Shown one piece after another: positions 20,120 through 28,444 of a DNA stretch of 64,000 nucleotides (position 1 is the stretch's first letter; each line of letters starts with the position of its first letter). Below the pieces are notes generated by a model. It was not told the origin of the DNA and made no database searches. It saw nothing but the letters and a program-made list of their open reading frames with translations. The translations under genes were made by a program, and so were the position numbers. This DNA comes from Prescottella agglutinans (GTDB lineage: Bacteria; Actinomycetota; Actinomycetes; Mycobacteriales; Mycobacteriaceae): assembly GCF_004011865.1 (NCBI RefSeq), contig NZ_RKLP01000006.1, positions 186,001 through 250,000 on the forward strand, in the 5' to 3' direction.

Positions 20120-21450
20120 CGGTACTCGCTCAGTCGGGGCCAGATGCCGGCGCCGATCGCGAATCCGGCCAGCACGCCGAGCGTCGCGCCGCCGACGTCC
20201 AACCGGCTCAGCGCCGACCACGAGCGCGATGTGTAGCCGCTGGACTCCTCGCGGAGGTTGCCGATACCACCGCGCAACGCCTCGTCGAGGCGGGTGAACT
20301 GCGCCGCGGAGTCCTGCGCCCCGCCGTCGACGGCAATAGTGACCGCGCCGACGTAGTCGCCCGCGCCGAGGCGGTCACGGAGCTCCTTGTGGGCGTGCTC
20401 CCAGCCGTCGAGGGCGGCCGCGGCGTCGTTCACGGCAGCATCGGTCGGCGCGGGCTCATCGTGAAGTTCGTCGAGTATCCGGGCGACGTCCGCGACGTGC
20501 CGGGCGTACTCCTGCTCGCTCTGGATGTCCGAATCGCGCCGGAGCAGCGACAGCGTCTCGTCGGCTCGGGCCTGCTGAGCCTCGATGCGCGCCCGCACGA
20601 GCGCGTCCATCGTCGCCGCGGATTCCGTGTCGTGTGTGCTGGCGTTGGCCGAAACCAGTCCGGCGATCGCAAGCCAGATCGCGAGCAGCGCCATCAACGC
20701 AGTTGCGGCGATCATGCCCGGGTTGACCCGACGATGGCTGCGTCTGGCCAGGTAGCGCTGTGCAACGATCAGCGCGATCACCGCCACCAGGCACAGCATC
20801 AACGCGGCACGGGGCGGCTGGGCGAGATGTCGTTGCGTATCCGCCTGTGCTGCTGCGTTTTTCGTGTACAGCTGCTCGGCCGCTGGAAGCATGGTGTCGT
20901 GCATCAGCGAGGATGCCGCATTGAGGTACGAGACTCCGATCGGGTTTCCGACGCGGCTGTTCGCGCGGGCGGTCGCGACGACCGCGGCGTAGACCGAGAG
21001 GTCTCTGGCGAGCTCGGCCGGCAAGGCGGCCGCCGGGTCGTCGCTCGCCGGGAGGCCTTTCGTCGTCGCGACCAGCGCGGTGGAAGCCTCGCCGATCGCC
21101 TGGTTGTAGCGACTCCTGAGCTCCGCGGGTTCCACACTTCCGGACAGGAAACCGGCTGTGGCCGCGGCGTCTGCGATCGACAGTGAGCCGTAGAGCTCCT
21201 GCGCGGAGTGGGTGAGGGGACCGGTCTCGTAGAGGAGGGTGTGGATCCGCTGTTCCCGGGCGATGATCGCCACGGAGGTGAGTACGCCCGCGGCGACCGT
21301 GAGCGCGATCAACGCGAGTCCGATCAATGCGAGCTTGCCCGGAGTGGAGGCGACCATGCCGCGCACCGTGCGGGGCTCGAGCTCGGGATCGACGAGACGG
21401 TCCTGATCCAGGGTCGAGGTCGAGTCGTCGGAGTCGCGGCGGGACGACAC
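20116..21450 (-). CDS. glnX: Membrane protein GlnX
   Basis: A 444-residue integral membrane protein that links GlnH to PknG. Four hydrophobic segments are visible: one near residues 40-65, two in the middle (LMLCLVAVIALIVAQRYL and a second around IAATALMALLAIWLAIAGLV) and one near the C-terminus (GGATLGVLAGFAIGAGIW). Between them lie two helical extracytoplasmic domains rich in Ala, Asp and Glu, typical of four-helix sensor bundles. The GTG at 21450 was preferred to one six codons earlier because GGGGAGGAGGG then stands as its ribosome site. First gene of the glnX-glnH-pknG operon. Confidence 0.92.
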
Positions 21451-21863
21451 CGGTGCCCTCCTCCCCACGTGAGGCGTCGAGTTCCGGCAGTGGTGATCGG
21501 CTCTGCCGAGTCACCGCCGACGGTCAGGAGACGCGGACACGATCGGCGGCCGCCTCACCCGTACCTTCTTCTTACTCCGGGCGGGATGCGTACGTCAGGG
21601 TCAGGTGCGACAGAGTTCGCTCGATCCGGTCGCCGACGGCGAGGGAGAAGGATCGGGAGGAGAGGAAGCGAGGGTGGATCGGTGCGCTCGGTCGCCTCAC
21701 GGCGAAAGGCGCAACGCAGCTCCAGCCGGACGGAACTCTGCGAAGGCAAAGGGTTGAGCCCGGGGGACACGGAACGCACCGATCCGAACTCCACAACATC
21801 ACATCGGTGGGGCGTATTCCACCTGCGGCGGTGTGACGTCGGATACGCGTCCCGGGTTCGGCG
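21451..21863. other. Intergenic stretch between glnX and the SDR gene
   Basis: About 410 bases expected to contain the glnX operon promoter on the minus strand and the end of the convergent-side SDR transcript. I found open frames but none with a ribosome site or recognisable domain, and no strong hairpin. Confidence 0.4.
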
Positions 21864-22733
21864 CTAGCCGGGCAGCCCGATATCGGTGGGAACCCGGCCC
21901 CGGAGCAGTTCGTCGACTACCAGATCTCCGTGTTCGTCGCGCAAACGCTGGTGGATGTCGGGTGCGCGGCGCATGTGGGCTCCACCGTCGACCGTGACGG
22001 CGGTCCCGGTCACCCACGACGACTCCGGTCCCGCAAGGAATCGGATCGCGCCCGCGATGTCGTCGGGGACCCCGAGGCGTCGCAGGGGTGTCTGTTCGAG
22101 GAAGGCCGCCGCCCGCTCACCGGAGAAGCTGGCAGCAACCTTCGGGTTGTCCGGCGAGTCGACCAGTCCCGGCCGGATGCAGTTGATCCGGATCCCGAGA
22201 TGGCCGAATTCGTCCGCAGCCGTGCGCGCGAGGGCTTCGAGCCCGGCCTTGCCCGCGCAGTAGCCGCTCATATAGGGGAATGTCTGGGCCGCGATCACCG
22301 AGGAGGTGAAGACCATCGACCCGCCGCCGTTCTCTGCCATGGCCGGGACGCAGGCCTTGATCGCAACGAACGCACTGGTGATGTTGGTGCGCAGCTCCGC
22401 GGTGAAGTCGTCGGCGCTGTTGAGCAGCAGCGGAATCGTGCTGCCCCGTCCCACCGTGCTGACGCAGATGTCGAGCCCACGGTCGTGCCGAGCCTGCTCG
22501 ACGGCCGCCACGACGTCCGCCTCGACGAGCGAATCTCCGACGATGTGATCGACCGTGGCGCCCTCGGGTGCGTCCTTCTTCAGCCGCGCGGCGAACGTCG
22601 AGATCCGAGACTCGTCGCGGCTCATGATCGTCACGGACGCCCCGGCCGCCAACAGCGCGCGGGCACCGGCCCCGCCGATGCCGCCGGCTCCACCGATGAC
22701 GAGGGCGGAGCGGCCGATGAGGGGAAGCGTCAT
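21864..22733 (-). CDS. Short-chain dehydrogenase/reductase
   Basis: A 289-residue SDR with the cofactor loop GGAGGIGGAG at 14-23, a divergent STVGRG in place of the usual NNAG, and the catalytic Ser145, Tyr158 and Lys162 (YCAGK). The region GTAVTVDGGAHMRRAPD near the C-terminus is the common V-DGG strand of enoyl-reductase-like SDRs, followed by a 30-residue tail. GGAGGTAGAG precedes the start. A 7-bp-arm inverted repeat lies 32 bases upstream. Substrate unknown; it stands alone. Confidence 0.88.
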   Translation of the reverse strand: MTLPLIGRSALVIGGAGGIGGAGARALLAAGASVTIMSRDESRISTFAARLKKDAPEGATVDHIVGDSLVEADVVAAVEQARHDRGLDICVSTVGRGSTIPLLLNSADDFTAELRTNITSAFVAIKACVPAMAENGGGSMVFTSSVIAAQTFPYMSGYCAGKAGLEALARTAADEFGHLGIRINCIRPGLVDSPDNPKVAASFSGERAAAFLEQTPLRRLGVPDDIAGAIRFLAGPESSWVTGTAVTVDGGAHMRRAPDIHQRLRDEHGDLVVDELLRGRVPTDIGLPG

Positions 22734-22764
22734 CTCTACCTCCAGTGTCGGGTGGGTCTGTCCC

Positions 22765-22786
22765 ACTACCGATTCGGGACGGTAGT
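22765..22786. promoter_or_regulatory. Inverted repeat upstream of the SDR gene
   Basis: ACTACCG, eight bases, CGGTAGT. Perfect 7-bp arms, placed 32-53 bases before the leftward start codon at 22733, where a repressor operator would be expected. Confidence 0.35.
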
Positions 22787-22903
22787 TCCGTGCGGGGCAG
22801 GTCACACCATTCGCGCCCACCGAGTGGGAGGCGCTGCAAAGCCGGTCGGACGACGTCCTACCATCGGTGTGTCCGACAGAACGGCGTTGGGGGGATACGC
22901 GGT

Positions 22904-23236
22904 ATGGGTTTCGGTGAGTACCCCGGTGACTATTCCGGTGAGTTGGTGGCGCCGCCGACCTGGCTCGTGGTGCTGGCGGCGATCCCGATCGTCGTGACCG
23001 TCCTGCTGTTGCTGTGGTTTGCCTGGCAGGAATGGCGAAGCCACCGCCGGATGCGGTCCTCACCGGTGCACGCGGCCGCCTGGGCGATGGAACCCGAGGA
23101 ACTGGCCACCGCGATCCGGGCGCTCGGGGCGCGCGAGCGGCAACTGCTCGAGGCCGGCGATGTCGACGCGGCCGACCAGGTGGCGGCCGACAAGATGATC
23201 TGCCTGGTGGTATCCGACCGCCGCGGCGGCGCGTAG
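22904..23236 (+). CDS. Small single-span membrane protein
   Basis: A 110-residue protein with an acidic, Tyr/Gly-rich N-terminus (MGFGEYPGDYSGELVAPP), one membrane span at about 19-42 (WLVVLAAIPIVVTVLLLLWF) and a cytosolic helical tail containing MEPEELATAIRALGARERQLLEAGD. The frame extends upstream but the membrane protein reads naturally from 22904. No ribosome site stands out. It is the first of three co-directional unknown membrane or secreted genes. I do not recognise the family. Confidence 0.65.
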   Translation: MGFGEYPGDYSGELVAPPTWLVVLAAIPIVVTVLLLLWFAWQEWRSHRRMRSSPVHAAAWAMEPEELATAIRALGARERQLLEAGDVDAADQVAADKMICLVVSDRRGGA

Positions 23237-23287
23237 CCGGAACCGGGAACGATCGTCCCGCGTGGAACGTGTGGTTTGCTGGGGCGC

Positions 23288-23728
23288 ATGGGGTGGGAAG
23301 CGCGGGAACTGGGGATCGCGACGGGCCTGGGGGCGGTAGCCGGCGGGGTGATGATCGCCGCCGCGGACCGGGGCACCGTCGGATCGCTCGTCGGCGCGGG
23401 GGTGGTGGTCGGCGCGATCTTCGGTGTCGTGGTCGGAGCCGTCTCGGTCGTCGCGGGTCATCTCGCGGTCGAGTCGACGCGGCACTGGCCGGCACGAAGC
23501 GAACGGTGCTGGCGGTTGCGGTTCGCGACCTGGTCGGCCACCGGTGTCTTCCTGCTGGTCTCCGGATTCTGGATCTGGGTCGTGATCGAGTCCGGGGCCG
23601 CCGGATCCGGTGCGTTCGGCGGTGTCGCAATCGGATTCGCGGTCGTCACCTTCCTGTGCACACTCGTGCTCGCGCCTCGCTCGCGATCGCGGTCGGAACT
23701 TGCGGCCGACGGCCGCGCGGACCGCTGA
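23288..23728 (+). CDS. Hypothetical membrane protein with four spans
   Basis: A 146-residue hydrophobic protein with four likely membrane segments: GIATGLGAVAGGVMIAAA, VGAGVVVGAIFGVVVGAVSVV, WSATGVFLLVSGFWIWVVI and FGGVAIGFAVVTFLCTLVLA, ending in a basic tail. The ATG at 23288 gives an N-terminus that fits the first span. Its stop overlaps the next start by one base (TGATG), so the two are probably translated together. No family recognised. Confidence 0.6.
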   Translation: MGWEARELGIATGLGAVAGGVMIAAADRGTVGSLVGAGVVVGAIFGVVVGAVSVVAGHLAVESTRHWPARSERCWRLRFATWSATGVFLLVSGFWIWVVIESGAAGSGAFGGVAIGFAVVTFLCTLVLAPRSRSRSELAADGRADR

Positions 23729-24660
23729 TGCGGGTGGTGCGGCCGGCGGCACTGACGGTCATGGTCCTGTCCATCGGCGCGGCCGCGTACTTCTCGGGCC
23801 TGCTTCCTTTCCTCGGTCCGGGCCCCGAACGAGCGGCGGCCGAGATCGTCGACGCCGCGGTGTGCCGGACGCCGAACGAACTCGACGGGCGCGCCTCGCC
23901 GCCGCCCGAGTTGTTGCCCCAGTCCGCGGCGCGTCCGGGCACGGTGCCCGAGGATTTCGTGCCCGTCGCCGCGATCACGTGCGACCCCGAGTCGGAGGAC
24001 ACCATGTCCGCCGACCTCGTGGTCGCGACCCGGGCGCACCGGTGGGAGGGCGATTTCCGGGCGGCGATCGCCGACCTCAACGCGCCGTCGTGGGGGCGTC
24101 GCCTCGCGCTGCAGAGTTGCCCGACGGCAAGCATGGTTCGCCTGCCCGATCTTTGGCTGATCGACGCGGCCGGGCGGGCACTGCGGCCGTCGTATCCGGT
24201 GGACGGCTGCGGCTTTCAGCGGATCGGCGGCCTGCGGGCTGTCGAGGCACTCACCGAGGTCGAGACCGTCGAACACCGGTTCGTCCTGTCGCCGTCCGGC
24301 GCATCACAGCTGTTCCCGTGCTCGTCGGTCGTGCCCACGCCGAATCCGGGCGTCGCCGCGTTCGACCCGTCGCAGTTCGTGCCCATCGACAGCGCCTGCG
24401 ACTACCGATGGGAGGACGGCGGCTGGGCCTTCGACGGGGCGCGGCGCCTGCACAACTCGGTGGAACTGGTGGCCGGTCCACCCGCGGTGGGGGAGTGCCC
24501 CGCCGCGACGCGCGCGGTCGGCTCGGTGCTCGACCGCTTGGGGCCGGAATTCGTCTCCCCGGCAACGGTTCTCGTCGAACTCGACGGTTGCCGCCGCGTC
24601 CTCGTCGATGGCGCCGCGCCGACGGTGGCCTCGGCGCAGACGATCACCGCGCTGGAGTGA
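23728..24660 (+). CDS. Hypothetical secreted or anchored Cys-rich protein
   Basis: A 310-residue protein with one N-terminal hydrophobic segment (AALTVMVLSIGAAAYFSGLL, about 7-26) that can act as signal peptide or anchor. The remaining part is extracytoplasmic and contains several spaced cysteines (in VCRTPNEL, ITCDPESED, LQSCPTAS, DGCGFQ, FPCSSV, SACDYRW, ECPAAT, DGCRR) that could form disulphides. The even number and exported location support that. Its start overlaps the preceding membrane-protein gene by one base. The layout resembles actinobacterial envelope proteins, but I cannot assign a domain or role. Confidence 0.65.
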   Translation: MRVVRPAALTVMVLSIGAAAYFSGLLPFLGPGPERAAAEIVDAAVCRTPNELDGRASPPPELLPQSAARPGTVPEDFVPVAAITCDPESEDTMSADLVVATRAHRWEGDFRAAIADLNAPSWGRRLALQSCPTASMVRLPDLWLIDAAGRALRPSYPVDGCGFQRIGGLRAVEALTEVETVEHRFVLSPSGASQLFPCSSVVPTPNPGVAAFDPSQFVPIDSACDYRWEDGGWAFDGARRLHNSVELVAGPPAVGECPAATRAVGSVLDRLGPEFVSPATVLVELDGCRRVLVDGAAPTVASAQTITALE

Positions 24661-24669
24661 CCGGCCCGC

Positions 24670-25299
24670 TCAGCTCCGCGTCGCGGGCTCGCCCAGGCGG
24701 GCGCGGACACCGTCGATGAACAACGCCAGGCCGAAGTCGAACCGCACCTGGGGGTCGCCGTCGAGGAGGTCGTCGTCGGAGCCGATCTCGGCGGCGGTCT
24801 CGGTGTCGGGCGACGCGGGTGCTCGGGTGAGCGCACCCAGCGCCTCCATCTGCGCGCGGGACTGCTCGTCGACGGTGTGGCCGAGCACGAAGTACAGCAG
24901 GGTGTAGGCCGCGAGTTCGGCGTAGGGGCGGGGGAGCCCCGCGCGGATCCCGGCGCTGACGAAGCTCTCGCGGGCGAGGTTCGACGTCATCCGCGAGGCG
25001 TACGTCGCGGCGACCAGTTCGGCGCCGTCGCGATGCGACAGCAGCGCCCCGCGCAACCGGTGCGCCAGTTCGGCGATCCCCTCGTCCCACCGGGTCGAGG
25101 ACACGGGGGCGTCGACGCCCTCCAGGATGCGGTCGGCCATCGCGCCGAGCAGGGTCTGCTTGTTCGGGAAGTGCCAGTACAGGGCGCCCGGCTGGACCCC
25201 GAGGGAGGTCGCGAGACGGCGCATCGTCAGGTCGGCGAGCCCGTACTCGTCGAGGATCGCCATGGCGCCGTCGAGGACGTCGCCGCGTCGTAGCTGCAC
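24670..25299 (-). CDS. bioQ: TetR-family repressor, probable biotin regulator BioQ
   Basis: A 209-residue TetR protein: helix-turn-helix at about 20-50 (DLTMRRLATSLGVQPGALYWHFPNKQTLL) and a C-terminal ligand domain. GTG start after GGAGGAGCAGG. It is divergent from bioB, and a TGAAC-N3-GTTCA site sits on the bioB -10 region. BioQ, the TetR-type biotin repressor of corynebacteria and mycobacteria, is known to use a TGAAC-N3-GTTAC palindrome, so name and target agree. The assignment rests on position and operator; the protein alone would only be called TetR. BioQ is usually thought to act without binding biotin directly. Confidence 0.75.
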   Translation of the reverse strand: MQLRRGDVLDGAMAILDEYGLADLTMRRLATSLGVQPGALYWHFPNKQTLLGAMADRILEGVDAPVSSTRWDEGIAELAHRLRGALLSHRDGAELVAATYASRMTSNLARESFVSAGIRAGLPRPYAELAAYTLLYFVLGHTVDEQSRAQMEALGALTRAPASPDTETAAEIGSDDDLLDGDPQVRFDFGLALFIDGVRARLGEPATRS

Positions 25300-25359
25300 T
25301 GACCTGCTCCTCCGGTTGGGATCGAGTCCGGCACCACGCTTGCGCAGCGGCCGCCTCCT

Positions 25360-25417
25360 TTGACACTAATCGAACGCGGCTCTAACGTGAACGCCGTTCA
25401 ACTTGTACGGTGTTCAA
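25360..25417 (+). promoter_or_regulatory. bioB promoter with BioQ-type operators
   Basis: TTGACA (25360-25365), 17 bases, TAACGT (25383-25388) forms an excellent SigA-type promoter. TGAACGCCGTTCA (25388-25400) starts at the last base of the -10, over the expected start of transcription. A related half-palindrome TGTACGGTGTTCAA (25404-25417) follows with a 16-base period. A repressor here would block both RNA polymerase entry and the divergent gene. The leader to bioB is then about 95 bases. Confidence 0.7.
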
Positions 25418-25489
25418 GTCCGGCACCGAGCTCGTTGCTGTATCCGTCCGGTCCCGGGTGTCGGGACTGTTCGCACCCGAGGAGTTGCA

Positions 25490-26494
25490 GTGACCCAGGC
25501 CCCCGACATTCTCGCGATCGCCCGTGACCAGGTGCTCGAGCGCGGCGAAGCGTTGAACCAGGAACAGGTGCTCGAGGTTCTGCGGCTCGACGACGACCGG
25601 CTCGAGGAGCTGCTCGCCCTCGCGCACGACGTGCGCATGAAGTGGTGCGGTCCGGAGGTCGAGGTCGAGGGCATCATCAGTCTCAAGACCGGTGGCTGCC
25701 CCGAGGACTGCCACTTCTGTTCGCAGTCCGGCCTGTTCCAGTCGCCGGTGCGTTCGGCCTGGCTCGACATCCCCAGCCTCGTCGAGGCCGCCAAGCAGAC
25801 CGCGAAGACCGGGGCCACCGAGTTCTGCATCGTCGCCGCCGTGCGCGGCCCCGACGAGAAGCTCCTCGCTCAGGTCGCGGCCGGCATCGAGGCGATCCGC
25901 AACGAGGTCGACATCCAGATCGCGTGCTCGCTCGGCATGCTCACCCAGGAGCAGGTCGACCAGCTGGCCGCGATGGGCGTGCACCGCTACAACCACAACC
26001 TCGAGACCGCCGAGTCGTACTTCCCGAACGTCGTCACCACCCACACGTGGGACGAGCGGTGGGACACGCTGCGCATGGTCCGGGAGGCCGGCATGGAGGT
26101 GTGCTGCGGCGGCATCCTCGGCATGGGGGAGAGCGTCGAGCAGCGGGCCGAGTTCGCCGCGAACCTCGCCGCGCTCGAGCCCGACGAGGTGCCGCTGAAC
26201 TTCTTCAACCCGCGTCCGGGCACGCCGTTCGGTGACCTCGAAGTGTTGCCCGCGAGCGAGGCGCTCAAGTCGGTGGCCGCGTTCCGCCTCGCGCTGCCGC
26301 GCACGATCCTGCGGTTCGCCGGCGGACGCGAGATCACCCTCGGCGACCTCGGCGCCAAGCAGGGCATGCTCGGCGGCATCAACGCGGTCATCGTCGGCAA
26401 CTACCTGACCACGCTGGGGCGTCCCGCCGAGAGCGACCTGGATCTGCTGGTCGATCTCGAGATGCCGATCAAGGCGCTCAATGCGACCCTCTGA
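25490..26494 (+). CDS. bioB: Biotin synthase
   Basis: BioB is the radical-SAM enzyme that inserts sulphur into dethiobiotin to form biotin. The 334-residue protein has the radical-SAM cluster motif C-PEDCHFC (Cys70, Cys74, Cys77), followed by the conserved YNHNLET and the GMGES motif, and the C-terminal [25 protein letters not shown] that closes the active site. The GTG at 25490 has GAGGAG upstream. It is not next to bioADF but is followed at once by bsaP and DUF2567, as in mycobacteria. It is likely repressed by the divergent BioQ-type protein. Confidence 0.97.
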   Translation: MTQAPDILAIARDQVLERGEALNQEQVLEVLRLDDDRLEELLALAHDVRMKWCGPEVEVEGIISLKTGGCPEDCHFCSQSGLFQSPVRSAWLDIPSLVEAAKQTAKTGATEFCIVAAVRGPDEKLLAQVAAGIEAIRNEVDIQIACSLGMLTQEQVDQLAAMGVHRYNHNLETAESYFPNVVTTHTWDERWDTLRMVREAGMEVCCGGILGMGESVEQRAEFAANLAALEPDEVPLNFFNPRPGTPFGDLEVLPASEALKSVAAFRLALPRTILRFAGGREITLGDLGAKQGMLGGINAVIVGNYLTTLGRPAESDLDLLVDLEMPIKALNATL

Positions 26495-26720
26495 CGCCGT
26501 GAGCGAGGCCGTCGGCGCCGACGAGCGCTACAACCCGTTCACCGGGCACCGGATCGGCGTCGACGCCGCGGTGCCCACCGCGGCGCAGCTGGGGCTCGAG
26601 CCGCCACGCTTCTGCGAACAGTGCGGACGCCGGATGATCGTGCAGGTCAGCCCCGACGGCTGGTGGGCGAAGTGCTCCCGCCACGGTGTGCTCGACTCGG
26701 CCCAACTCGGGCGCAGGTAA
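26481..26720 (+). CDS. bsaP: Biotin synthase auxiliary protein BsaP
   Basis: A 79-residue protein overlapping the end of bioB by 14 bases. Three cysteines are present in [11 protein letters not shown] (Cys45, Cys48) and [12 protein letters not shown] (Cys65), the iron-sulphur-binding pattern of BsaP, which mycobacterial BioB needs for activity. The first part carries [10 protein letters not shown], typical of the family. Starts at 26481 (ATG with AAGGCG) or 26499 (GTG) are both possible. Overlap with bioB argues for coupled synthesis of enzyme and helper in fixed proportion. Confidence 0.88.
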   Translation: MRPSDAVSEAVGADERYNPFTGHRIGVDAAVPTAAQLGLEPPRFCEQCGRRMIVQVSPDGWWAKCSRHGVLDSAQLGRR

Positions 26721-26723
26721 CGT
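26718..26723 (+). promoter_or_regulatory. Possible -10 of a leaderless promoter, DUF2567 gene
   Basis: TAACGT fits the actinobacterial TANNNT -10 and ends eight bases before the GTG at 26732. The gene has no ribosome site, so transcription may start at or next to the start codon. Confidence 0.3.
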
Positions 26724-26731
26724 CCGGTGGT

Positions 26732-27295
26732 GTGACGACACCCCGACAGCCCCGGCCCCGAGCCGTCCCGCGGATCGTCGTGTTCCTGGCGATCCTCGGT
26801 GTTCCGGCCGGGGCCGTCTGGGCGTTTCTCGCGCCGGCGGTGCGGATGCTCGTGGTCACGGAAGATCGAGGGGTCGTGCTCACGAACGAGAGCCTGCACC
26901 GCTTCGACGCGGTCGCCATCTTCGTCGGCATCGGCCTCGTGCTGGGTGTTCTGTCGGCGGTCGTCGTGTGGGGGATGCGGCGGTCGCGTGGTCCCGGTGC
27001 GGTCACCGCGCTGGTGCTGGGCTCGGCGCTGGGGGCGGGTGTGGCCGCGCTGGCGGGGATGGGGATTGCCCGGCTGCGGTTCCCGGCGGTCGACAGCCCG
27101 ACGGTCGGATCGATCATCGCTGCGGCGCCGGGCCTGTCGACGCCGGTCGTCCTCATCGTGCAACCGCTCGCGGCGGCGCTGGTCTACCTGCTGCTGGCGT
27201 CGCTGAGTCCGCACGACGACCTGGGGGCCGGTGGCGGGGAAACCGAACGGGGCAGCGAGTCACCCGTCACGGAGGAGGCCGACGAGCGCCTGTAG
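26732..27295 (+). CDS. DUF2567 family membrane protein
   Basis: A 187-residue protein with four membrane spans: near 14-34 (IVVFLAILGVPAGAVWAFLA), 63-84 (FVGIGLVLGVLSAVVVWGM), 93-112 (VTALVLGSALGAGVAALAGM) and 135-160, then an acidic cytosolic tail. Between the first two spans lies LVVTEDRGVVLTNESLHRFDAVA, the family's conserved short extracytoplasmic loop. The gene follows bioB and bsaP as in M. tuberculosis, so a link to biotin metabolism has been suspected, but no function is established. It has no ribosome site and may be leaderless. Confidence 0.8.
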   Translation: MTTPRQPRPRAVPRIVVFLAILGVPAGAVWAFLAPAVRMLVVTEDRGVVLTNESLHRFDAVAIFVGIGLVLGVLSAVVVWGMRRSRGPGAVTALVLGSALGAGVAALAGMGIARLRFPAVDSPTVGSIIAAAPGLSTPVVLIVQPLAAALVYLLLASLSPHDDLGAGGGETERGSESPVTEEADERL

Positions 27296-27309
27296 CGGTT
27301 CGAAGGATG

Positions 27310-28368
27310 TCACGCGAGCGCCGCCCAGGCGCGCGGTATGGCCTTCTCGGTGCGCGCGGTGAACTCGGTGAACGGCGTCGCGCGGATCTCCCCGGAGGCG
27401 CCGCGCCCGTCTCGTTTCCAGGTACCGACGACGCGGCCGCCGTCGACGACGGTCGGGCTGAACATCCCGTTGCCGCCGGGTTGGAGGCGGCCCCCGAATT
27501 CCGGATCCACCGCCGCGCCGCGGTCCCGGTAGCCGAGGATGAACTCGTCGAATCCGGGGAGCAGGAACACCCCGCGGGCTTTCCGTCGGTATGCGGCGAG
27601 AAGGTCCGGGGTCGCCGGGTCGAGGTAGTAGTCGACGCCGTCCACCTGCAGGCAGTCGAGGTGCGGCGAGGCCAGCGCCAGCCCCGCCCGCGCCTGTCGC
27701 ACGGGCAGTTTCGTCCACCACACGAAGTCGTGCAGTGTCGCCGGGCCGTGACTGCGGAAGTAGCGCAGCGCCCACTCTCCGAGGGCTTCGTCGCCGACGA
27801 GTTCCCGACGATCCCGGATCCACGAGTCTGACGGCACCACCAGTTGGCGCCCGTCACGGACCGGACCGAGGCACACCTCGCCGGTCACGGCCAGCGTCCA
27901 CAGCAGGTGCTGCCCGCGTTGGTCGGCGGTGGGGATGCCGGCCCGATCCCACTCCTGCATCAGTTCGCGGCGCTCGCGCCCGCCGTCCCGCAGCGCCGCG
28001 TGCGCGACCTCCCGGGCGAGCCCCACCGCGGCGTCGTCGATTCCCAGCGCGCGGTGTCGCGCGCCCATGCCGGACAGCATCCGGGGACCGGTGAGCGCGA
28101 GCATCCACGGCAGATCCTCCGCCGCCACGAAGTGCAGGGTTCCGCGCATCGGCCACGATCGGACAACCTCGCCGGCGTCGAGCGCCGCGATCAACGACGA
28201 GCGGCCTTGCGGCCCGGAACGCAGCGCAATCGATGTCACCGCACCGGGATAGTCCTGTGCCTGCGCCGCGGTCAGCCAACGCACGGTCTCCGTCGCCGAG
28301 TCGAACCCGGGGCCGGCGATCCTCTGCGCGACCAACCGCAGCAGGGCGAGCTCACGCAGCGTCGTCAT
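27310..28368 (-). CDS. Winged-helix (HTH_42, AlkZ/YcaQ-like) protein
   Basis: A 352-residue protein of three winged-helix units, as in AlkZ/YcaQ DNA glycosylases. The N-terminal ARRLAAQ-type segment here reads LLRLVAQRIAGP and is followed by TAAQAQDYPGA, which contains the Q-x-Q/D motif seen at the active site of AlkX/AlkZ-type glycosylases. The start ATG has no ribosome site but a TAGCTT six bases upstream. A DNA-binding or repair role is likely; excision of interstrand cross-links is known only for some members. It is divergent from an MFS pump. Confidence 0.83.
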   Translation of the reverse strand: MTTLRELALLRLVAQRIAGPGFDSATETVRWLTAAQAQDYPGAVTSIALRSGPQGRSSLIAALDAGEVVRSWPMRGTLHFVAAEDLPWMLALTGPRMLSGMGARHRALGIDDAAVGLAREVAHAALRDGGRERRELMQEWDRAGIPTADQRGQHLLWTLAVTGEVCLGPVRDGRQLVVPSDSWIRDRRELVGDEALGEWALRYFRSHGPATLHDFVWWTKLPVRQARAGLALASPHLDCLQVDGVDYYLDPATPDLLAAYRRKARGVFLLPGFDEFILGYRDRGAAVDPEFGGRLQPGGNGMFSPTVVDGGRVVGTWKRDGRGASGEIRATPFTEFTARTEKAIPRAWAALA

Positions 28369-28374
28369 ACGTCG

Positions 28375-28380
28375 AAGCTA
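28375..28380 (-). promoter_or_regulatory. Possible -10 of a leaderless promoter, HTH_42 gene
   Basis: TAGCTT on the minus strand, six bases before the ATG at 28368. No ribosome site is present, so transcription likely begins at the start codon. Confidence 0.35.
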
Positions 28381-28432
28381 GTGGCGGCCACCGACAGAAG
28401 CCGCTCCGAATCGTCGACCGAACCCCGGTCGT

Positions 28433-28438
28433 TAGGCT
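28433..28438 (+). promoter_or_regulatory. Possible -10 of a leaderless promoter, MFS gene
   Basis: TAGGCT ends six bases before the ATG at 28445. With no ribosome site between the divergent genes, both may be leaderless. Confidence 0.35.
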
Positions 28439-28444
28439 GCGCTG

